A DNA stretch of 64,000 nucleotides from Candidatus Phosphitivorax anaerolimi (lineage in GTDB: Bacteria; Desulfobacterota; Desulfomonilia; UBA1062), in assembly GCA_001896555.1 (NCBI GenBank), contig MPOS01000055.1:1-64000 (forward strand), given 5' to 3'. The notes under the pieces are model-generated. The model worked only from the letters and a program-made list of their open reading frames with translations, did not search any database and was not told the origin of the DNA. Positions 33,992-41,867 of the stretch are shown in pieces; position 1 is the first letter of the stretch; every line of letters starts with the position of its first letter. A program made the position numbers and the translations under genes.

Positions 33992-35332
33992 GTGGGTGAA
34001 TTCGACGAGCTGATTGAAGAGTTCGTTACCGAATCAAGAGAGCACATTGCAGACATCGAAGAAGATCTCATCAAGATCGAAGCCGAGATGGAAAAGGTCG
34101 ACCCCGAGGTCATCAACCGGGTCTTCCGGGCGGCCCACTCCATAAAGGGCTCGGCCAAGTTTCTCGATCTTGTGAACATCGGTGAGCTCGCCCACAGGCT
34201 GGAGGATGTCCTGAATCTCATCCGCTCAGGCAAGATTGTGCCCACCAGCGAAATATCCAATCCGCTTCTCCAGGCTGCCGACATGCTCAAGAGCATGTTT
34301 GAAGACGTGATCGCCAGCAACGACATGGATATCTCCGAGCATCTCACCCAGCTTCAGGCCATCATCGACAGCGCAGGAGCCGCTCCAGCGGCCAAAGGGG
34401 CGGCACCAGCAGCTTCTTCAGCCCCAACGATTCTCACCCCCTTCGGCATAAACGATGAGACTGTGCTGAAAAAGCTGGAGACCTGCCAGGTCTATGTCCT
34501 GAACGTGAAGATGAAGGGAAAGAAGCTCAAAGAGTTTCTCGCCGAGCTTGGGAACCTGGGCGAGATCATGGCATCGCAGGAGACCGGAAAGGGCGAATGC
34601 GCAATCCTCTATGCAACCATCATGGAGCCCGACATGATCCCCGTGGCCCTGAAGCTGGACGAGAGCGCCGTCACCCAGATACAGAAGGACATGCTCGGTG
34701 CAAAGGAAGCCGCGCCACGGCCGGAAAAGACCGCCGAGGCCGTGTTCAAGCCCAGAAAGACGCCGGCCCCGGAGGTCTCCCGAAAACCGGCGGAGCCCGA
34801 GCCCTTCGAGCCGCACGAAGATGCCCTGGAGGAACAGAAGCCGGCAAGGGAAAAGATCGCCTTCAACGCCGAAGCCCGCGAGGATACCAAGGAAGACAAC
34901 ACCTCGTTCATCACCTTCTCTCTGGAGAACGAGACCTATGCCGTGCCTATCCAGGCCATCGAGGAGATCATCGGCTGCCAGGACATCAGCCTGCTGCCCA
35001 ACGTGCCTCCCTTCATCAAGGGCGTGATCAACCTCAGGGGAGAGCTGGTGCCCGTGCTCGATCTCAGGCTCAAATTCGGCCTTGAGCCCCGCGAATATAC
35101 CCCGCTCACCGTGTTCCTCATCGTGAGAGTCGATACGCGGGTCATGGGAATGGTGGTGGACAATGTGGCCGATGTGCTGGTGATCGACCCTGCCCGTGTT
35201 CAGAAGACGCCGGTCTTCTCCGCATCCATACCAACCGACTTCATCGAAGGCGTGTACAAGGACCAGCAGGAGCAGATGGTCATCCTGGTCAACATCCCCT
35301 CGCTCATCAAACCCGAAGAATGGGTGATGTAG
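33992..35332 (+). CDS. Hpt-CheW protein: CheA-like phosphotransfer and coupling domains without a kinase domain
   Basis: 446 residues from GTG 33992, with GGAGG eight bases before. Residues 1-110 are an Hpt domain with the phosphorylatable histidine in VFRAAHSIKGSAKFL. A middle domain (about 150-230) starts VLKKLETCQVYVLNVKMKGK and resembles CheA-type regulatory modules. A proline- and charge-rich linker follows (about 235-300). Residues 305-440 form a CheW domain (ITFSLENETYAVPIQAIEEII, PPFIKGVINLRGELVPVLDLR, GMVVDNVADVLVI). The N, G1 and G2 boxes of the CheA ATPase and the P3 dimerisation region are absent, so it cannot be a kinase. No other chemotaxis genes are nearby. Confidence 0.9.
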   Translation: MGEFDELIEEFVTESREHIADIEEDLIKIEAEMEKVDPEVINRVFRAAHSIKGSAKFLDLVNIGELAHRLEDVLNLIRSGKIVPTSEISNPLLQAADMLKSMFEDVIASNDMDISEHLTQLQAIIDSAGAAPAAKGAAPAASSAPTILTPFGINDETVLKKLETCQVYVLNVKMKGKKLKEFLAELGNLGEIMASQETGKGECAILYATIMEPDMIPVALKLDESAVTQIQKDMLGAKEAAPRPEKTAEAVFKPRKTPAPEVSRKPAEPEPFEPHEDALEEQKPAREKIAFNAEAREDTKEDNTSFITFSLENETYAVPIQAIEEIIGCQDISLLPNVPPFIKGVINLRGELVPVLDLRLKFGLEPREYTPLTVFLIVRVDTRVMGMVVDNVADVLVIDPARVQKTPVFSASIPTDFIEGVYKDQQEQMVILVNIPSLIKPEEWVM

Positions 35333-35370
35333 TTTCCGGGGACGAGTTCACATTTCTTCCGAGCGGGAAT

Positions 35371-35946
35371 TCACTCCTGATCCCTGGGTGAAGCCAGGAC
35401 CGTTATGAGGAGCCCGGCCATGCCGATGGAGATGTATGTGTCGGCAAGGTTGAAGGTGGGCCACCGGAACCACCCGATGTAGAAGCTGAGAAAATCCACT
35501 ACCTCGCCCAGGATAAACCTGTCGGTGATGTTTCCCAGTGCACCTGCAACAACCAGACTTAAGATCGCCTTGAAATACCAGGGCCTATCCCCGGTCTTGC
35601 AGAAGATGAAAAAGACCGCGGCCAGGGCCACCACCGTGATGCCCAGAAAGAAGTAGGTGCGCACCGGCTCGGGGATGCCTCTGAGGATGCCGAAGGCGGC
35701 CCCGGTGTTTCTCACGTGGATGAGGTCGAAAAAGCCTGGGATCACCACAAAGCCCGTTCCGATCTCCACATTCCGGCACACGAGCCACTTGGTGAGCTGG
35801 TCGGCGATGTAGAGGGGAAGCACCAGAAAGGCTCCCCACACCAGAATGGAGCGGAGCCTTCCTCCCCGCCCCTGATCGACGGGCTCACGGGAGATCTCCA
35901 CTATCTCATCGTCGAATGTCTGATCGTTCCCGTTCTTCTTCGCCAC
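35371..35946 (-). CDS. lspA: Lipoprotein signal peptidase (signal peptidase II)
   Basis: Inner-membrane aspartyl protease that cleaves prolipoproteins before the lipidated cysteine. 191 residues with about four helices. The diagnostic parts are DQLTKWLV, NTGAAFGIL, VAGALGNITDRFILGEVVDFL (first catalytic Asp) and FNLADTYISIG (second catalytic Asp). A 35-residue polar N-terminal extension precedes the first helix. It follows ileS with a 21-base gap, the common ileS-lspA arrangement. Confidence 0.96.
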   Translation of the reverse strand: MAKKNGNDQTFDDEIVEISREPVDQGRGGRLRSILVWGAFLVLPLYIADQLTKWLVCRNVEIGTGFVVIPGFFDLIHVRNTGAAFGILRGIPEPVRTYFFLGITVVALAAVFFIFCKTGDRPWYFKAILSLVVAGALGNITDRFILGEVVDFLSFYIGWFRWPTFNLADTYISIGMAGLLITVLASPRDQE

Positions 35947-35967
35947 AGGCTTACCTGATCATCCGCA

Positions 35968-38760
35968 TCAGCCCAGCTGGGCCGCGCAGCGGGTGCACAG
36001 CTCGGCAAAGGCGGGGTTCTGGCCGATGTCTTCCCGGTAATGCCAGCACCTGGGGCACTTGCCGCCCGGGGCCTTGGAGACCGCGATCTTGAGGTGGTCG
36101 AAATTCTCGCTCTCGCCGTAGCGGCCGTCGCCCTGCGCCACCTCCACGCTCGAGCAGATAAAGATGTCGTCGAGCATGGGCTCGATCTTCTTGAGGAAGC
36201 TCAGCGTGTTGCCCTCGGAAGAGAGCGTAACCTTCGCATCCAGGGGATGCCCGATCACCTTGTCTCTGCGGGCCTGCTCCATCTCCTTGGACACCTCCTG
36301 CCGCAGCAGAAGGATCCGCTCCCACGTGCCGGCAAGTGCCTCGTCGATGAGCGAGGCATCGACCGCAGGCATGGAGGAGAGGTGCACACTTTCTTCTTTG
36401 CCGCTGAAGGCGGGGATGTGGCTCCAGATCTCCTCGGCGGTGAACGCGAGGATCGGGGCGATCAGCCGGGTGAGGTCCATGATGATCCGGAAGATGGCGC
36501 TCTGTGCCGACCTGCGCTCGATCGAATCCGGCTTGTAGACATAGAGCCGGTCTTTGAGGATGTCCAGATAGAACGAGCTCATGTCGACCACGCAGAAGTT
36601 GTGCACCTGCTGGTAGATGACATAGAACTCGTACTCTTCGTATGCCTTCCTGACCCTTTCGATGAGCTTCTGCGTGACATGCAGCGCATAGCGGTCGAGC
36701 TCGAGCATGTTTTCATAGGGCACCATGTCTTTGTCAGGGTCGAAGTCGTGCAGGTTGCCCAGCATGAACCGCGAGGTGTTGCGGATCCTGCGGTAGGTCT
36801 CGACCAGGCGGTTGACGATCTCGTCGGAGATCCGGATGTCGTTCTTGTAGTCCTGCGCGCTCGACCAGAGCCTCAGGATCTCGGCGCCGTACTTTGAGAT
36901 GATCTCCTGGGGCGAGATCGTGTTGCCCAGCGACTTTGACATCTTCCGGCCCTCGCCGTCCACCACGAACCCGTGGGTGAGCACGGACTCGTAGGGCGCC
37001 CTGCCCCGCGTGCCCACCGAGGCGAGCAGGGTGCTGTGGAACCACCCGCGGTGCTGGTCGGAGCCTTCCAGATACATCTCAACGGGCGAGCCCAGCCTCG
37101 GGTCTTTCTCGCATACTGCGGCATAGCTCACCCCGGAGTCGAACCACACGTCGACGATGTCTTCTTCCTTGACGAACTCGCTGCCCTTGCAGGCACTGCA
37201 CACGGTGCCCGCCGGCAGGAGCTCAGAAGCAGGTCTGATGAACCAGGCGTCGGCGCCCTCCTTCTCAAAGATGTCGGCCACGTGCATGGCAATCTCTTCC
37301 GACATGAGGATCTCGCCGCAGCCCTTGCAGACAAACACCGGGATGGGCACACCCCAGGCGCGCTGGCGCGAGATGCACCAGTCGGGCCGGTTTTCCACCA
37401 TGGAGTAGATCCGGTCCCTCCCCCACGAGGGGATCCACCTGACCCGGTTGATCTCGTCCAGGGCCTTCTTGCGCAGATCGCCGTGCTCCATGGAGATGAA
37501 CCACTGGCTGGTCGAGCGGAAGATGATGGCGTTCTTGCACCGCCAGCAGTAGGGGTAGGAGTGCGCGTAGGTGTCCACGGCTAAAAGCGCGCCTTCTCGC
37601 TTCAGGGCCGCGTTGACGTTGTCGTTGGCGTCGAACACGAACTGGCCTTCAAACTCGGGCCCCACCTCCTTGGTGAACCTGCCCTCGTTGTCCACGGGCG
37701 CGTAGACCTCGAGCCCGTAGACCTTGCCTATCTCGTAGTCCTCCTCGCCGTGGCCGGGAGCGATGTGCACCACGCCCGAACCCGCCTCCAGCGTGACAAA
37801 GGGGGCGAGGATGAGCAGCGACTCGCGGTCGTAGAGCGGGTGCTTCGCCTTGAGGCGCTCAAGCAGACTGCCACGGAACACGGCCAGGGTGCTGTACTCG
37901 CTCACTTTGATCTGGCGCATCACATCGTCCACAAGGTCGGTGGCCAGGATGAGCACGCCATAGTCCTTCGTCTTGACTGCGGAGTACTCCAGGTCGGGGT
38001 GCAGGGCGATGGCCAGGTTGGCCGGTATGGTCCACGGCGTGGTGGTCCAGATCACGATATAGGTGTCGTCCTTGTATGGTTTAAGCTCGGGCACCTTCTC
38101 GGAGATGTCGGAGATCATCTTGAACCGCACAAAGATGGCAGGGGTGCTCTGATCGTGATACTCCACCTCGGCCTCGGCCAGGGCGGTGCCGCATTTTGCG
38201 CACCAGTAGACGGGTTTACGGGCCTTGTAGATAGAGCCGTTACCGATGAACTTACCCAGCTCGCGGACAATGGTGGCCTCGTAGCCGTAGTCCATGGTGA
38301 CATACGGGTCGTCCCAGACCCCGAGCACGCCCAGGCGCTTGAACTCCTCGCGCTGGATGTCGAGGAACTTCTCTGCGTACTCCCGGCAGTGCTTCCGGAT
38401 ATCGGCCTTGGACATCCCAACGCCCTTCTTGCCGAGCTCGATCTCCACCTGGTGCTCGATGGGCAGGCCGTGGCAGTCCCATCCGGGGCGGTAAAAGGTG
38501 TTGTACCCCATCATGAAGAGTGACTTTATGATAATATCTTTCAGGATCTTATTGAGTGCCGTGCCGAGGTGAATGTGTCCGTTGGCGTAGGGTGGGCCGT
38601 CGTGAAGAATGAATTTTTTCCAGTCCTTGGACTTCTCGAGTATCTTGCGGTAGAGGTCTTCATCTTCCCAGCGTTTGAGCACTTCAGGCTCTTTTTTCAC
38701 AAGCGATGCCTTCATGGGAAAATCTGTCTTGGGCAGGCACAACGTATCCTTGTAATCCAT
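35968..38760 (-). CDS. ileS: Isoleucyl-tRNA synthetase
   Basis: 930-residue class Ia synthetase charging tRNA-Ile, with an editing domain that removes valine. Motifs: PPYANGHIHLGTALNK (HIGH class motif), the CP1 editing region with WTTTPWTIPANLA, KMSKSLGNTI, and a C-terminal zinc site (CPRCWHYREDIG, then LCTRCAAQL). I chose ATG 38760 because AAGGAGG precedes it and it gives the normal start MDYKDTLCLPKTDFPMKA; the open frame extends to 38856. A consensus promoter lies 36-65 bases upstream. Followed by lspA. Confidence 0.97.
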   Translation of the reverse strand: MDYKDTLCLPKTDFPMKASLVKKEPEVLKRWEDEDLYRKILEKSKDWKKFILHDGPPYANGHIHLGTALNKILKDIIIKSLFMMGYNTFYRPGWDCHGLPIEHQVEIELGKKGVGMSKADIRKHCREYAEKFLDIQREEFKRLGVLGVWDDPYVTMDYGYEATIVRELGKFIGNGSIYKARKPVYWCAKCGTALAEAEVEYHDQSTPAIFVRFKMISDISEKVPELKPYKDDTYIVIWTTTPWTIPANLAIALHPDLEYSAVKTKDYGVLILATDLVDDVMRQIKVSEYSTLAVFRGSLLERLKAKHPLYDRESLLILAPFVTLEAGSGVVHIAPGHGEEDYEIGKVYGLEVYAPVDNEGRFTKEVGPEFEGQFVFDANDNVNAALKREGALLAVDTYAHSYPYCWRCKNAIIFRSTSQWFISMEHGDLRKKALDEINRVRWIPSWGRDRIYSMVENRPDWCISRQRAWGVPIPVFVCKGCGEILMSEEIAMHVADIFEKEGADAWFIRPASELLPAGTVCSACKGSEFVKEEDIVDVWFDSGVSYAAVCEKDPRLGSPVEMYLEGSDQHRGWFHSTLLASVGTRGRAPYESVLTHGFVVDGEGRKMSKSLGNTISPQEIISKYGAEILRLWSSAQDYKNDIRISDEIVNRLVETYRRIRNTSRFMLGNLHDFDPDKDMVPYENMLELDRYALHVTQKLIERVRKAYEEYEFYVIYQQVHNFCVVDMSSFYLDILKDRLYVYKPDSIERRSAQSAIFRIIMDLTRLIAPILAFTAEEIWSHIPAFSGKEESVHLSSMPAVDASLIDEALAGTWERILLLRQEVSKEMEQARRDKVIGHPLDAKVTLSSEGNTLSFLKKIEPMLDDIFICSSVEVAQGDGRYGESENFDHLKIAVSKAPGGKCPRCWHYREDIGQNPAFAELCTRCAAQLG

Positions 38761-38795
38761 TCCTTTCCTTCCTCCTTGTGCGTTCACGAGCAGAG

Positions 38796-38825
38796 ACTCT
38801 ATCCCATGAAAAGAAGAGTTGTCAA
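38796..38825 (-). promoter_or_regulatory. Promoter of ileS-lspA
   Basis: On the minus strand TTGACA (38820-38825), 18 bases, TAGAGT (38796-38801). The -35 box is perfect and the -10 box matches four of six positions. Its position supports the ileS start at 38760 rather than 38856. Confidence 0.65.
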
Positions 38826-38890
38826 TGCCTTGCCCCCTATTCGGAGATGGGTTCACATTACACCCTCCCGGTTTTTACCCGGCTTTCCGG

Positions 38891-38910
38891 GCTCGGCTTT
38901 TCTGCCGAGC
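38891..38910. terminator. Hairpin between divergent ileS and the 39107 gene
   Basis: GCTCGGC (38891-38897), six bases, GCCGAGC (38904-38910), next to a smaller CCGG/CCGG hairpin. The function is unclear: it lies upstream of both flanking genes, so it could insulate their promoters or be part of the leader of the 39107 gene. Confidence 0.4.
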
Positions 38911-39106
38911 GCTGCTTCCATTATCAGTTGTTGCGGCCCCGGATGTGGGACACTGCCGGCCTCTTATCCCAACATGTGTCAAACAGCATCTTTTAATGCA
39001 AACCCGTCCACGAATCCGGTCTTGTATGATTATCTTCTCGGTGTTATGAAAGACATACACATACGAACCAGCAGAATCCAGATACGGCAAAACGCACGAG
39101 ACAACA

Positions 39107-41566
39107 GTGATTCTGAAAGACTACAACAAGATCGCCCTGATCGATGGTCAATCCACGGTTTCCTACCGCGAGCTCATGGGCCATGTCAGGGAATTCGCAT
39201 CGGTTCTCTCCATCGAGCATGGAGACCGGGTGGCGCTCTATGCCGAGAACAGGCTCGAGTGGATCTACGCCTGCTACGGCATCTGGAACCACGGCGGGAT
39301 CGCCGTCCCCCTCGATTTTCTGATGGCGGACGACACCCTTGCCCGTGTCCTGAACGATTGCAAGCCTTCGGTGATTTTTACCTCTGAAAAGGGCGCGCAG
39401 AATCTCTCCCGCATTTCCGGGCTGCTCGAACATGACCCGGAAATCATTGTGTTCGAAGAGATGGCTATTTCATCAGGATACCTTCCGGAGCTCCGCCGTG
39501 AGCTCGACGAGGAAGACACAGCCCTCATTGTCTATACGTCCGGCACCACCGGAGCGCCCAAGGGGGTCATGCTCTCGTACAGAAACCTCATGGCAACGAT
39601 CCAGGGCCTCATCGATTTCGATATCATGAGAAAGGAAGACGTGGTGATGGGGCTGCTCCCGTTCCACCATATCTATCCCATGCAGGGCACCATCTTTCTG
39701 CCCCTGTATGTCGGGGCCACCGTGGTGTATGTCCACACCCTGAGCGCCCCGGCAATCCTGACGGCCATGAAGGAGCACAAGGTCACCTTTTTCATCGGCG
39801 TGCCGAGGATCTATGAGCTCTTCCACAAGGCCATATTCAGCCGGATCAACAAAAACCCGGCGTTGCGGCTGCTCGTGTTTCTCGCCCGCAAAGCGGACTC
39901 CGTGAGGTTGAGCAGAAAGCTCTTTGCAAAGATTCATGCGAACTTCGGCGGGCACACGAGGCTGTACGCATCCGGAGGATCCAAGCTCGACAGCGGCCTG
40001 GCCAGGGACATGCGCGCACTGGGGTTCGTCCTGGACGAGGGCTACGGTCTGACCGAGACGGCCCCCATCATCGCGTTCAACCCCTTCGACCGGATCAAGC
40101 TGGGCGCCGCCGGCCTGCCGCTTCCGGGCACAGAAATAAAGATCGTGGATGACGAGATCGCAACGAAGGGTCCGCATGTGATGAAAGGGTATTACAACAA
40201 CCCCGAAGAAACGGCCCGAAGGATCGTCGACGGGTGGTTCTACACCGGCGATACAGGCTACATCGACAGTGACGGATATGTGTATGTGACCGGCCGCAAG
40301 GACGATATGATCGTGCTGCCGAGCGGCAAGAACATCAACCCCGAAGAGATCGAAAACCACATTCTCTCGCTTTCGCCCCTGGTTGAGGAAGTGGGCGTGC
40401 TCCTTCGCGGAGGCAGGCTCACCGCACTCGTTCGCCCCAACTACGAGCTCCTCAGGAAAATGAACATCAGCAACATCATGGAGACCATCAAAGGAAAGGT
40501 GATCGGCCTGTATAACAGCTCGGTCCCAGTCTATAAAAAGATCGCCGATGTCTCGGTCGTACGGAGCCCCCTGCCCAAGACCAACCTCGGCAAGCTCCAG
40601 CGATTCCTCCTAAACACGGTGAAAATCCATGGAGAAGACAGACCCAGGGACGTGCCCGATCCCGACTACCCTGAGTATGCGCTCCTTAAAACTCTGCTCG
40701 AGGAGATGACCGGCAGACACATCCACCCGGACGACCACCTCGACCTGGACATCGGCCTCGATTCGCTGGGCAAGGTGGAGCTGGCCGTTTCCGTCGAAAA
40801 CACCTTCGGCCTCGCGCTCTCCGACAACGAGCTGTCCGGCTATACCACGGTGGAAGCCCTTGCCGGCTTCATCCGGGACAGAAAGACCCGCATGGAAAAC
40901 TCCCCGGCAAGCTGGAAAGAGATCTTAAGCGCGGACATTGATCTGCCCCTGCCAAAGGCCTCTTCCGGCATGCGCCTGCTGAGATCTGTAATCGCTTTCT
41001 TTGTCAGGGTGATGTACCGCACCAGGGTGGAGGGTCTGGAGAAGCTCCCCGAACGGCCCTTCATCATGGCGCCCAACCACCAGAGCTATCTCGACGCCCC
41101 CCTGATCGTCGCGAAGCTGCCCGAACAGGTCATGGCCAACACCTGCTTCGTGGCGAAAGAAAAGCCCCTGTACCGTTCACGCCTTGGCTCCCGGCTCATC
41201 CAGGGTTCGCAGCTCATTGTCGTGGACATCGACCGCAACCTGAAATCCTCACTGCAGAAGATCGCAGCGGTGACCAGGAGCGGGAAGAACATGGTGATCT
41301 TCCCCGAGGGCACCAGGACCCGGGACGGGCAGATCGCGTCCTTCAAGAAACTCTTCGCGATCCTGAGCCGGGAACTGGACGTCCCGGTCGTGCCACTGGC
41401 CATCCGGGGTTCGTACGAGGCCATGCCCCCGGGCGCCGTTCTTCCCCGGCCGGGGAGCATCGATATAATCGTGTGCGACCCGGTGTATCCTCAAGGCAAG
41501 GACTACGATCAGATCTGCTCGGAAGTGCGCTCAGCCATCACCGGCAAAATCTCTCCATCAGACTGA
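39107..41566 (+). CDS. Trifunctional acyl-ACP synthetase / acyl carrier protein / 1-acylglycerol-phosphate acyltransferase
   Basis: 819 residues. The AMP-forming ligase domain (1-490) shows LIVYTSGTTGAPKGVMLSYR, GYGLTETAPI, WFYTGDTGYI and PLPKTNLGKLQRFLL. An acyl carrier domain (about 510-600) has GLDSLGKVELAVSV, where the serine takes phosphopantetheine. A PlsC acyltransferase domain (about 630-819) has NHQSYLD (the NHx4D motif) and VIFPEGTRTRDGQI. E. coli Aas has the acyltransferase first and lacks an ACP domain, so this order and the built-in carrier are distinct. It suggests that a fatty acid is activated, held and placed on a lysophospholipid by one protein. GTG 39107 is the only fitting start; its ribosome site is weak. 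Confidence 0.92.
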   Translation: MILKDYNKIALIDGQSTVSYRELMGHVREFASVLSIEHGDRVALYAENRLEWIYACYGIWNHGGIAVPLDFLMADDTLARVLNDCKPSVIFTSEKGAQNLSRISGLLEHDPEIIVFEEMAISSGYLPELRRELDEEDTALIVYTSGTTGAPKGVMLSYRNLMATIQGLIDFDIMRKEDVVMGLLPFHHIYPMQGTIFLPLYVGATVVYVHTLSAPAILTAMKEHKVTFFIGVPRIYELFHKAIFSRINKNPALRLLVFLARKADSVRLSRKLFAKIHANFGGHTRLYASGGSKLDSGLARDMRALGFVLDEGYGLTETAPIIAFNPFDRIKLGAAGLPLPGTEIKIVDDEIATKGPHVMKGYYNNPEETARRIVDGWFYTGDTGYIDSDGYVYVTGRKDDMIVLPSGKNINPEEIENHILSLSPLVEEVGVLLRGGRLTALVRPNYELLRKMNISNIMETIKGKVIGLYNSSVPVYKKIADVSVVRSPLPKTNLGKLQRFLLNTVKIHGEDRPRDVPDPDYPEYALLKTLLEEMTGRHIHPDDHLDLDIGLDSLGKVELAVSVENTFGLALSDNELSGYTTVEALAGFIRDRKTRMENSPASWKEILSADIDLPLPKASSGMRLLRSVIAFFVRVMYRTRVEGLEKLPERPFIMAPNHQSYLDAPLIVAKLPEQVMANTCFVAKEKPLYRSRLGSRLIQGSQLIVVDIDRNLKSSLQKIAAVTRSGKNMVIFPEGTRTRDGQIASFKKLFAILSRELDVPVVPLAIRGSYEAMPPGAVLPRPGSIDIIVCDPVYPQGKDYDQICSEVRSAITGKISPSD

Positions 41567-41594
41567 AAACATCCTGCCTTCTTTGGAGAACCCC

Positions 41595-41661
41595 AGGGGT
41601 CACACCCCTTGACCTGAGCCCATGACCAATGGCTCTGATCCATGACTGATTACCGCTGCAG
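41595..41661. repeat. Dispersed repeat copy A with small palindrome and CATGACTGATTACC tag
   Basis: AGGGGT, CAC, ACCCCT (41595-41609) is followed by TTGACCTGAGCCCATGACC and then CATGACTGATTACCGCTGCAG (41641-41661). The 14-base string CATGACTGATTACC recurs at 55583-55596, again next to a palindrome with GGGGTCA and TGACCCC arms. The two sites look like diverged copies of one intergenic element. Confidence 0.55.
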
Positions 41662-41867
41662 CGTTAAGATCCAGGTTCACCATTGTATCCGCCATCTAAG
41701 AGGGGTCTTCACTTGGAACCCCACACATCGAAACAGCTCCTCCTTTATACCCCCCGTTACGAAGGCGCGCCCCTCTTCATGGGGCAAGGAGAAGCCCTGT
41801 TCAATTTTTTTCCATCAAATGACGAAAAAAGAATAGTTGGCGTGAGACTGATATCTTGAGGATGGGC

